A stretch of 5,941 nucleotides of DNA from Myxococcota bacterium (GTDB lineage: Bacteria; Myxococcota; Polyangia; GCA-2747355; JAKLHH01). The notes beneath the pieces were generated by a model, which was not told the DNA's origin, did no database searches, and saw only the letters and a program-made list of their open reading frames with translations. Numbering within the stretch: the first letter of the stretch is position 1; each line of letters opens with the position of its first letter. The position numbers and the translations under genes are program-made. Positions 1-5,099 of this stretch are shown here, one piece after another. The stretch spans positions 1-5,941 of the forward strand of contig JAKLHH010000524.1 of assembly GCA_022710245.1 (NCBI GenBank). The letters are read 5' to 3'.

Positions 1-64
1 CGAGGCGCGCGGCGAGCTCGGCGGCGCGGCCCGCGCTGGCAGCGTCGAGGTTGGCGCTGGTCAT
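1..64 (-). CDS. N-terminus of an unidentified gene, third in the symporter cluster (partial)
   Basis: An ATG at 64-62 opens a leftward frame that stays open to the window edge (21 codons: MTSANLDAASAGRAAELAAR, then L). It starts 10 bp after the stop of the 92-aa membrane protein, and a GGAG motif lies just upstream, so it looks like the next gene of the same operon. The visible residues are alanine-rich, probably helical and not membrane-like. They are too few to name a family. A cytoplasmic enzyme acting on the imported solute would fit the context, but that is speculation. Confidence 0.55.
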   Translation of the reverse strand, partial: MTSANLDAASAGRAAELAARL

Positions 65-74
65 GGCTCGCTCC

Positions 75-353
75 TCACTCCTTGGCTGGCGCTGCCTCGT
101 CGGCCTTCGCTGCGCCTCCGGTCGTCGCTGCGCCGCCGCCCTCGGCCTTGCCCTTCCCCTTGCCGCGGGCGAAGCGGGCGAGCGCGATCATCAGCGCGCC
201 GAAGACGAGCAGCACGGCGCCCCAGATCAGGTTCACGTTGAGCCCCAGCGAGCGGGCGTAGATGGCCTTGTCGCCGAGGGCGCCGTAGCCGACGAGGAGG
301 AGCCCCATGATGAAGAACATGAGGCCGATCGGGATGCGGAGATCGAGTCCCAT
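75..353 (-). CDS. Small two-helix membrane protein, probable symporter accessory subunit
   Basis: This 92-aa protein has two predicted membrane segments, about residues 7-26 (IPIGLMFFIMGLLLVGYGAL) and 40-61, joined by a short loop with the sequence YARSLGLNVN. A low-complexity Gly/Ala/Lys tail follows from about residue 62 and is probably cytoplasmic. The start is firm: AGGAG, which overlaps the TAG stop of the symporter gene, lies 6-7 nt before the ATG, and only 9 bp separate the two genes. That spacing implies translational coupling and a shared function. From memory, short proteins of this type (DLR-PIG followed by a SLG-N-N-WG motif) accompany SSS transporters in several phyla and are usually annotated as hypothetical. 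A role in stabilising or modulating the transporter is inferred. No catalytic residues are visible. Confidence 0.85.
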   Translation of the reverse strand: MGLDLRIPIGLMFFIMGLLLVGYGALGDKAIYARSLGLNVNLIWGAVLLVFGALMIALARFARGKGKGKAEGGGAATTGGAAKADEAAPAKE

Positions 354-362
354 GGCGCGCTC

Positions 363-2114
363 CTAGCGGAAGACCACGTTGAGGGCCGCGACCAGCAGCA
401 GCACGAAGACGGCGAGCACGGCGGGCCGCTGGTGCCAGGGCACGTCCTTCTGGCTGGGCCGCTCGGTGAGCGAGTAGACAAGGCCGACGAGGCTCTTCTC
501 GTCATGCGGCTTCGTCACCAGGCTGACCAGGATGGTGATCACGAAGCAGGTGGTCCAGGCGAAGATCGCGGTCCAGAAGTTCTGCGCCATCTCCGACGGG
601 TAGCTGTGGACGGCGGCGATCCAGCCGCCCTTGATCCCGGCGGCGGCGCCGGCGGGCAGCGTCAGCGCGTGGTGCGCGGCCGCGGCGACGGTCCCGAGGA
701 ACAGCCCGGTGAAGGCCCCGTGCCCGGTCGCGCGCTTCCAGAACATCCCGAGGAGGAAGGTGGCGAAGACCGGCGCGTTGACGAAGGCGAAGATGAGCTG
801 CAGCAGGTCCATGATGTTGTTGAAGCGCGTCGCCACGTAGGCGGTCGCCACCGAGAGGCTGATCCCGACCACCGTGGCCATGCGCCCCATCCACAGGTAG
901 TGCGCGTCGCTGGCGCCCTTGCGGATGTAGGACTGGTAGATGTCGTAGGTCCAGACGGTGTTGAAGGCGGTCACGTTGCCGGCCATCCCCGACATGAAGG
1001 AGGCGAGGAGCGCGGTGAGCCCGAGGCCGAGGAGGCCCGTCGGGAAGAAGCTGAGGAGCAGGTTCGGGATCGCCATGTCGTAGTCGAGGAGCGGCTTGCC
1101 GAGGTGGTCGAGGATCGCCTGCCCCGTCGCCGGGTCGAGCTTCGCCGGGATGACGCCGAGGCCGCCGCCGCCGGAGCCGGGCACCGCGATGGCGATCAAG
1201 CCGGGGAGGATGACCAGGAAGGGGAAGAACATCTTCGGCATCGCCGCGATGAGCGGCGTGCGGCGCGCGGCGTTCATCGAGTCAGCGGCCATCGCGCGCT
1301 GCACGACCAGGAAGTCGGTGCACCAGTAGCCGAAGGAGAGGACGAAGCCTAACCCCATCGTCATCCCGAACCACTCCACCCCGAGCGGGTTCGTGCTCGC
1401 GGAGGACATCCCCTCCCAGGAGTGGAGGAAGCCGGCCGGCACGCTCTGCTTGAGCCCCTCCCAGCCGCCGACGCGCTTGAGGCCCAGCCAGACGAGCGGC
1501 AGGAAGCCGGCGACGATGAGGAAGAACTGCAGCACCTCGTTGTAGATGGCGCTGGTGAGGCCGCCGAAGGAGATGTAGCCGAGCACGATCAGCGCCGAGA
1601 TAAGGATGCTGGCGTGGAAGATCCACTGCTGCGAGATGCCGAGGGCAGCGAAGAGCCCGTCGAAGATGCGCAGGACCAGGATCAGCTTCGCCATGGCGTA
1701 CATGGAGATGCCCGAGGAGAAGACGGTCATCACGGCGAAGGAGATGGCGTTGAAGGCGCGCGTCTTCTCGTCGTAGCGCAGCCGCAGGTACTCGGGCACC
1801 GAGCGCGCGCGCGAGCCGTAGTAGAAGGGCATCATGAAGACGCCGACGAAGACCATCGCCGGGATCGCGCCGACCCAGTAGAAGTGGCTGGTGGCGATCC
1901 CGTACTTGGCGCCGGAGGCGGCCATCCCGATCACCTCCTGGGCGCCGAGGTTGGCCGAGATGAACGCGAGCCCCGAGACCCAGGCCGGCATCGAGCGGCC
2001 GGCGAGGAAGAAGTCGGTGCTGGTCTTCATGTAGCGTTTGAGGAAGAAGCCGATGCCGAGCACGAAGGTGAAGTAGACCAGCAGCACTCCACCATCTATG
2101 GCGGTCAGGTTCAT
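363..2114 (-). CDS. Sodium:solute symporter, SSS family (SLC5/vSGLT-like)
   Basis: This 583-aa inner-membrane protein has many hydrophobic helices, consistent with the LeuT-type fold of Na+-coupled SSS carriers. Family landmarks are DFFLAGRSMP (residues 34-43), the ANLGAQEVIG segment of TM1 (54-63), GGLTSAIYNEVLQ (184-196), QRAMAADS (272-279), PKMFFPFLVILPG (293-305), MSGMAGNVTAFNT (374-386) with DIY (391-393), and FLLGMFWKR (453-461) followed by GAFTG. A glycine-rich external loop lies near 312-320, and an extra C-terminal helix lies at about 565-581. The start is bounded by an in-frame TAG at 2135-2133, and GAGGGAG precedes the ATG by 8 nt. It heads a leftward operon with the 92-aa protein. 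It resembles sugar transporters of the vSGLT type, but several sugar-contact positions differ, so sugar, polyol or organic acid uptake all remain possible. The family call is secure; the substrate is not. Confidence 0.95.
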   Translation of the reverse strand: MNLTAIDGGVLLVYFTFVLGIGFFLKRYMKTSTDFFLAGRSMPAWVSGLAFISANLGAQEVIGMAASGAKYGIATSHFYWVGAIPAMVFVGVFMMPFYYGSRARSVPEYLRLRYDEKTRAFNAISFAVMTVFSSGISMYAMAKLILVLRIFDGLFAALGISQQWIFHASILISALIVLGYISFGGLTSAIYNEVLQFFLIVAGFLPLVWLGLKRVGGWEGLKQSVPAGFLHSWEGMSSASTNPLGVEWFGMTMGLGFVLSFGYWCTDFLVVQRAMAADSMNAARRTPLIAAMPKMFFPFLVILPGLIAIAVPGSGGGGLGVIPAKLDPATGQAILDHLGKPLLDYDMAIPNLLLSFFPTGLLGLGLTALLASFMSGMAGNVTAFNTVWTYDIYQSYIRKGASDAHYLWMGRMATVVGISLSVATAYVATRFNNIMDLLQLIFAFVNAPVFATFLLGMFWKRATGHGAFTGLFLGTVAAAAHHALTLPAGAAAGIKGGWIAAVHSYPSEMAQNFWTAIFAWTTCFVITILVSLVTKPHDEKSLVGLVYSLTERPSQKDVPWHQRPAVLAVFVLLLVAALNVVFR

Positions 2115-2153
2115 GAGCGATGCTCCCTCGAGCTAGTGGTCCACGAGCGCCAG

Positions 2154-2174
2154 GGCCCACGAGGTGGCTGGGCC
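2154..2174. repeat. Inverted repeat GGCCCA-N9-TGGGCC, candidate operator
   Basis: The arms are perfect 6-bp complements (2154-2159 and 2169-2174) around a 9-bp spacer, centred about 50 bp upstream of the symporter ATG. The size and symmetry fit a dimeric regulator site in the promoter or leader of the transport operon. In GC-rich DNA a 6-bp repeat can also arise by chance, so this is only a candidate. Confidence 0.3.
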
Positions 2175-2192
2175 AAGTCGAGCAAGATCCAC

Positions 2193-2291
2193 GCCAGCAA
2201 GGGTAGCCGAAGGTCGGGGAAAAACGCGAGCGGTCTCGTCTGGAGAGTCGGGTCTGCCCACCGCGCGCGCACGGAACCCGCCCTTGCTGGC
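2193..2291. repeat. 11-bp perfect inverted repeat with a 77-bp spacer
   Basis: GCCAGCAAGGG at 2193-2203 is matched exactly by its reverse complement CCCTTGCTGGC at 2281-2291. Centre-to-centre distance is 88 bp. Both arms lie upstream of the symporter gene, about 80 and 170 bp from its ATG. A shorter copy of the core, AGCAAG, is at 2181-2186, 15 bp from the core in the first arm. Possible roles are paired regulator sites that loop the DNA, or a long leader-RNA stem. The repeat itself is certain; the function is inferred. Confidence 0.55.
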
Positions 2292-2455
2292 AGTTGCAGC
2301 AGCCACACCGTGAGGCCTGCGAGGACCGGCGACGATGCTGACGTGTCGTCGACAACCGTCGCGGCGCGCTGATGATCGCCAACAACTTCACACAATGAAT
2401 TACCGGGGCGGTGACAACCCGCCGGGACCCCGCTGCTACCTTCTCCACCAGACAA

Positions 2456-2470
2456 CGGGCGCTTCGCCCG
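2456..2470 (+). promoter_or_regulatory. 6-bp stem-loop just upstream of the lipoprotein ribosome-binding site
   Basis: CGGGCG (2456-2461) and CGCCCG (2465-2470) are perfect complements around the loop CTT. The stem ends 9 nt before the AGGAGGT Shine-Dalgarno sequence (2480-2486), so it would lie in the 5' leader of the lipoprotein mRNA. It may stabilise the message or tune translation. There is no T-run after it, so a terminator is unlikely. Confidence 0.35.
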
Positions 2471-2490
2471 CCTGACAAGAGGAGGTCATC

Positions 2491-2766
2491 ATGAGCTCGA
2501 GATCGATCCTGGTCGCCGCCGTCCTTGCGCTCGCGCTGCCGCTCACCGCGTGCAAGCACACCTCCACGACCACGCCGCCGCCCGCCGCCGGCGATCAGCT
2601 GCAGGCGCCCGCCGCCGCGCCCGAGGTGAAGGCGCCCGTCGAGGCGAAGGAGGTCCCCGCGGCCCCCGAGGAGGGCAAGGGCGAGGCGAAGGAGACGCCG
2701 GCGGAGGAGGGGAAGGCGCCCGCGGCCGGCACCGAGGGCGACGAGGCCGCGCCGAAGACCGAGTGA
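2491..2766 (+). CDS. Small low-complexity lipoprotein
   Basis: This 91-aa precursor has a clear lipoprotein signal peptide: an Arg at position 4, a hydrophobic core at about 6-17, and the lipobox LTAC (18-21) with Cys21 as the acylation site. The mature part is only about 71 residues and holds no recognisable folded domain. A threonine/proline linker (about 24-31) is followed by a stretch rich in Ala, Pro, Glu and Lys (PVEAKEVP, EEGKGEAKE, EEGKAPAAG), probably extended and disordered. The start is strongly supported by AGGAGGT at 2480-2486, 4 nt before the ATG. Residue 22 of the precursor (+2 of the mature form) is Lys, not Asp, so an inner-membrane retention signal of the E. coli type is not seen. 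Function is unknown; a membrane-anchored spacer or tether is the simplest reading. Confidence 0.8.
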   Translation: MSSRSILVAAVLALALPLTACKHTSTTTPPPAAGDQLQAPAAAPEVKAPVEAKEVPAAPEEGKGEAKETPAEEGKAPAAGTEGDEAAPKTE

Positions 2767-2771
2767 CCAGC

Positions 2772-2789
2772 CCGCGACCCCGCTCGCGG
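2772..2789 (+). terminator. Weak terminator-like stem-loop after the lipoprotein gene
   Basis: CCGCGA (2772-2777) and TCGCGG (2784-2789) are perfect complements around a 6-nt loop, starting 5 nt after the lipoprotein stop codon. There is no U-tract, so it may only stabilise the 3' end or do nothing. Its position between genes that appear to be transcribed separately is the main support. Confidence 0.25.
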
Positions 2790-2814
2790 CTCGACCCTCC
2801 GCGGCTCGACCCTC
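2785..2814. repeat. Exact tandem duplication of a 15-mer
   Basis: CGCGGCTCGACCCTC occurs at 2785-2799 and again at 2800-2814 with no gap and no mismatch, in the spacer between the lipoprotein and the first PEGA gene. It lies just upstream of the candidate -10 element at 2836. It could be a recent slippage duplication or a doubled binding site. Confidence 0.75.
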
Positions 2815-2835
2815 GCGCCCCGACGAGGTCTTCGG

Positions 2836-2841
2836 TAGACT
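2836..2841 (+). promoter_or_regulatory. Candidate -10 element for a leaderless mRNA
   Basis: TAGACT matches the TAnnnT form of a sigma-70 -10 hexamer and is preceded by GG. Exactly 7 nt separate it from the ATG at 2849, so transcription would begin at or next to the start codon. This fits the absence of any Shine-Dalgarno sequence before that ATG; the nearest GAGG, at 2824-2827, is too far away. No good -35 is visible at 16-18 bp. Confidence 0.45.
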
Positions 2842-2848
2842 CGTCCTG

Positions 2849-3427
2849 ATGCTCCCCGATCACGAGGCCCTCCGCGCCCGCCTGCAGACCCTCACCGCCG
2901 AGGTCGAGGCGGAGCGCGCCGGCCGCCAGGCGGAGCTCGCCGCGGCCGAGGCCGCGCGCGCGGCCCTCGAGGAGGCCAGGCTGCAGCTGGGACGGACGCG
3001 CGGGCGGCGGCGCAGCCGCTGGTTCTGGAGCGCGACCGCAGCTGGCTGCCTGGGGGTGCTGCTGGCGGGCGGGCTCGCCGGCTGGGGGCTCCACCGCAGG
3101 GGCGAGCGGCGCCTCGCGGCGCTCGAGCGCGAGACCGACGCGCTGCAGCTCGCGATCCAGGCGGGTCAGGGCCGTGCGGCGCGCGCCACGCGAGCGCGGG
3201 ACGCGTGTCAGGCGAGGCGCGTTCCGGCGACAGTGGTCGTCTCCTCGGTCCCCTCCGGCGCCGAGGTGCGCCTGAAGGGGGTCCGGTTGGGCACGACCCC
3301 CTTGACGCTGACGGTGCCGCCGGGCACGCACCAGCTCGAGCTCGTCGCCGGCGGCAAGACCAAGCCGGTGACGGTGTCCGTGGACCCGGGCACCCGGCAC
3401 AGCGTCACCGTCGCCCTGGAGCGCTGA
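2849..3427 (+). CDS. Single-pass membrane protein with coiled coils and a C-terminal PEGA domain (first paralogue)
   Basis: The order within this 192-aa protein is: a charged Ala/Glu/Arg-rich coiled coil (about 5-48), a basic patch RGRRRSR (51-57), one transmembrane helix (about 58-81), a second coil-like segment (about 84-118), Cys120, and a PEGA domain (about 127-190). PEGA landmarks are PSGA (135-138), LGTTPL (147-152) and PPGTH (157-161), in a beta-strand-rich stretch. The basic patch predicts an inside N-terminus, which would put PEGA in the periplasm. PEGA domains are small beta domains common in envelope proteins and kinase tails, with an assumed binding or scaffold role and no catalysis. 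The ATG lacks a ribosome-binding site but follows a likely -10 element. The stop overlaps the start of the next, homologous gene by 1 nt (TGATG). The exact partner or cargo is unknown. Confidence 0.85.
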   Translation: MLPDHEALRARLQTLTAEVEAERAGRQAELAAAEAARAALEEARLQLGRTRGRRRSRWFWSATAAGCLGVLLAGGLAGWGLHRRGERRLAALERETDALQLAIQAGQGRAARATRARDACQARRVPATVVVSSVPSGAEVRLKGVRLGTTPLTLTVPPGTHQLELVAGGKTKPVTVSVDPGTRHSVTVALER

Positions 3428-4041
3428 TGTACCGTGACGACGAGGCGGCACTCCGCTCACAGATCGAGCAGCTCACCACCGAGCTCACCGCGACGCGAGC
3501 GAGCCGGCGCGCGGCGGCCGAGGAGGCACGCGCGCTGCGCGAGGCTGGCGAGGAGACACGCCGCGAGCTGGCCCGGCGTCGCGCAGAGACCGGGGGCGCG
3601 GCCTACGTCATCGCCGTGCTGCTGCTCCTCGTCGCTGGCGGCTTCTCTGCGCTGATCGTGGTCCGCTGTGGCATGGCTCCGACCATCCTCGAGGGTGCCC
3701 GCACCCGGCTCGAGCGGGAGCTGCAGGAGGTGGAGCGCACGGCGAGAGCGCTGGAGGCCCTGAGCGCGGCCTGCGCGAAGGAGCCGGCGCTGACGCCAGC
3801 AACGCAGCCCCCGGAGGCCACGGTGGGCTGGCTGGTCGCCAACTCCGTCCCCTTCGCGCGCGTCCTGGTGGACGACAAGGACACCGGGCTGACGACCCCG
3901 ATCCCTCCCCGCAGCAAGCTCCCGCTGCAGCCAGGCCCACACCAGGTGACCTTCGTCGTCGACCAGCAGCGCTTCACCTTCACGGTGCAGGTCGTGCCCG
4001 GTCAGGTCGTCCGCCTGATCAAGAAGCTGCCGGTGCCCTGA
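3427..4041 (+). CDS. Single-pass membrane protein with coiled coils and a PEGA-like domain (second paralogue)
   Basis: This 204-aa protein has the same layout as its neighbour: a coiled coil (about 4-52), one transmembrane helix (about 58-79), a second coil (about 88-115), Cys116, a short Pro/Thr linker (about 120-131) and a PEGA-like domain (about 133-200). Landmarks are NSVPFARVLVDD (139-150), TGLTTPI (153-159) and QPGPHQV (168-174). The opening residues DDEAALRSQIEQLTTEL parallel DHEALRARLQTLTAEV in the first copy, so a tandem duplication is likely. The ATG in TGATG has GGAG (3418-3421) 5 nt upstream, which indicates coupled translation and probably matched amounts. An in-frame ATG at 3205 would begin inside the preceding gene and is not a credible start. 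Predicted topology is N-inside with PEGA in the periplasm. Function is unknown; hetero-oligomerisation with the first paralogue is inferred. Confidence 0.85.
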   Translation: MYRDDEAALRSQIEQLTTELTATRASRRAAAEEARALREAGEETRRELARRRAETGGAAYVIAVLLLLVAGGFSALIVVRCGMAPTILEGARTRLERELQEVERTARALEALSAACAKEPALTPATQPPEATVGWLVANSVPFARVLVDDKDTGLTTPIPPRSKLPLQPGPHQVTFVVDQQRFTFTVQVVPGQVVRLIKKLPVP

Positions 4042-4121
4042 CTGATCGTGACCCGTGGCCGTCCGGCCTCCGCTGTGGTTCAATGGAGCTGGCAGCGGGT
4101 CCGCTCAGACGCGAGGTCGAG

Positions 4122-5033
4122 ATGAGCCGGGCCGCGATGGTCAGCAGAGAGCAGCCCGGCGAGCGCGCGAAGCGCGACGCCGGACGCGTCAGCGACGGCG
4201 TCGCGCTCACCCGCGAGCAGCCTACACCTTCGGTCTCCGTCCTCGGCTGGGTCGAGCGCGAGCAGCGGTCGCATCGCTTCGCGTCGTCCGCGCACTCCGA
4301 CGTGGAGCTGGCCTGGGCCCGCTCGGGCGCGCTCCTCTACCGGGTCGGCTCGCGGGAGCTGGAGGTGGGTCCGGGGGCGGTGGTGCTGCTGCCCGCCGGC
4401 CGCGAGCACGAGACGCGCATCACGGCGGGCACCGTGGCGAGCTCGCTCCACCTCTCCACCGAGCTGATCGCCGGCGTGGCCGAGGTCCTCGGACCGGGCT
4501 TCGAGCGGCGGCAGCTGGAGGCCGGGCTGCTCCCCGAGCCGGGCCGGATCCTGCGCCTGGCGGGGCTCCTCCTCGAGGAGAGCGGCGAGCCCGGGCCAGG
4601 CAGCGCGCTCGCCAGCGAGGGCCTGGCCGAGGCGCTCGCGGTGCAGCTCGTCCGCGGCGCCCCCGAGCCGGCGCGCGGCCCCCGCGGCCACGACCCTCGC
4701 ATCCTGCGCGCGCTGCAGCTGATCGAGGAGCGCGCCGGGCTGGACCTCGACGTCGAGCAGCTCGCCCGCGCGGCCGGCATGAGCCGCTACCACTTCAGCC
4801 GCCGCTTCCGCGAGGTGATGGGCCGTAGCCCCTACCAGCACCTCCTCGAGGTGCGCCTCTCGCGGGCGGCCGAGCTGCTGCGCGGCGGGGTCGTCAGCGT
4901 CACCGAGGCGGCGCTCACCGCCGGCTTCACCGACTTCGGCCGCTTCGCGAGCTTCTTCCGCCGCCGCTTCGGCTGCCCGCCGAGCGAGCTCTCCGCCGCA
5001 CGATCCACCCAGCGAAGAGCACGAATCGCATAG
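4122..5033 (+). CDS. AraC-family transcriptional regulator
   Basis: The C-terminal ~100 residues are a typical AraC/XylS DNA-binding domain with two helix-turn-helix units. The first is VEQLARAAGMSRYHFSRRF and the second is VTEAALTAGFTDFGRFASFF, followed by RRRFGCPPSEL. The N-terminal half has a cupin-like sensing pattern (ELAWARSGALLYRVG, then LEVGPGAVVLLPAGREHE), as in AraC proteins that bind a small ligand. The protein is 303 aa from this ATG, which is normal for the family. I chose 4122 because GAGG (4113-4116) lies 5 nt upstream. An in-frame ATG at 4083 would add 13 residues but lacks a ribosome-binding site, and 4137 is also possible. The gene follows the PEGA pair by 80 bp and precedes a lipoprotein. 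Its ligand and targets are not evident. Confidence 0.92.
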   Translation: MSRAAMVSREQPGERAKRDAGRVSDGVALTREQPTPSVSVLGWVEREQRSHRFASSAHSDVELAWARSGALLYRVGSRELEVGPGAVVLLPAGREHETRITAGTVASSLHLSTELIAGVAEVLGPGFERRQLEAGLLPEPGRILRLAGLLLEESGEPGPGSALASEGLAEALAVQLVRGAPEPARGPRGHDPRILRALQLIEERAGLDLDVEQLARAAGMSRYHFSRRFREVMGRSPYQHLLEVRLSRAAELLRGGVVSVTEAALTAGFTDFGRFASFFRRRFGCPPSELSAARSTQRRARIA

Positions 5034-5037
5034 GCGC

Positions 5038-5054
5038 ACCTCCGGCCGGGAGGT
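5038..5054 (+). promoter_or_regulatory. Stem-loop ACCTCC/GGAGGT after the regulator gene
   Basis: ACCTCC (5038-5043) pairs perfectly with GGAGGT (5049-5054) across a 5-nt loop, starting 4 nt after the regulator stop. No T-run follows, so termination is doubtful. The right arm is itself a Shine-Dalgarno-like sequence 6 nt before an in-frame GTG (5061). The left arm could alternatively pair with the AGGAGG at 5086-5091. It may affect translation of the downstream lipoprotein. Confidence 0.35.
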
Positions 5055-5085
5055 ACACCAGTGGCGTGGGCGGCTGCACGCCGCC

Positions 5086-5091
5086 AGGAGG
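5086..5091 (+). promoter_or_regulatory. Shine-Dalgarno sequence that decides the lipoprotein start
   Basis: AGGAGG ends 8 nt before the ATG at 5100. This favours that ATG over the upstream GTG at 5061. The codons between the two starts (including GCT, GCA and AAA) also lack the strong third-position GC bias of the gene body. Confidence 0.6.
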
Positions 5092-5099
5092 CGAAAGCG

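Larger units (their letters stand above)
2115..2490. other. Divergent intergenic region between the symporter operon and the rightward lipoprotein gene
   Basis: These 376 bp separate two divergently read genes and should hold both promoters. Seen directly: an 11-bp inverted repeat (2193-2203 and 2281-2291), GGCCCA-N9-TGGGCC (2154-2174), TGTCG-T-CGACA (2344-2354), TTCA-N5-TGAA (2387-2399), and a hairpin next to the lipoprotein ribosome-binding site. The locally AT-richer stretch 2371-2402 is a likely place for promoter or regulator contacts. The best rightward promoter I see is GTGACA (2411-2416), 17 bp, TGCTAC (2434-2439), which is weak. No convincing leftward -35/-10 pair was found. A leftward frame from a TTG at 2455 is open here, but it lacks the third-position GC bias of the real genes. 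Confidence 0.7.

Noticed and set aside
51..1352. A long rightward open frame (433 codons) antisense to the symporter gene
   Set aside because: It is a shadow of high-GC codon bias. The protein is repetitive His/Asp/Glu/Arg/Gly with no domain, while the opposite strand encodes a clear transporter.
2217..2245. Run of Ts on the minus strand after a CGAG/CTCG stem, as a terminator or attenuator before the symporter
   Set aside because: The stem is only 4 bp, and there is no upstream leftward gene whose transcript would need ending.
1422..2372. A rightward open frame (316 codons) antisense to the symporter N-terminus and spacer
   Set aside because: Same low-complexity charged composition as other antisense shadows, and it lies mostly over conserved symporter codons.
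2387..2399. TTCA-N5-TGAA as a CRP-like or other operator
   Set aside because: The arms are only 4 bp and the match to the TGTGA-N6-TCACA consensus is poor.
2111..2455. A leftward 114-codon frame in the spacer whose stop overlaps the symporter ATG by 4 nt
   Set aside because: The overlap mimics coupling, but the frame starts with TTG, its last codons have clearly lower third-position GC than the real genes, and no domain is seen.
1282..2559. A leftward 425-codon frame across the spacer and symporter start
   Set aside because: It runs out of frame through the conserved symporter gene and gives an Arg/His/Leu-rich product typical of a frame-shifted shadow.
4057..4068. GGCCG-TC-CGGCC hairpin between the second PEGA gene and the regulator, as a terminator
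   Set aside because: The loop is only 2 nt and no T-run follows, so it is probably a chance GC palindrome.
4080..5039. A leftward 319-codon frame antisense to the AraC gene
   Set aside because: The sense strand holds an unmistakable AraC helix-turn-helix domain; the antisense product has no recognisable feature.
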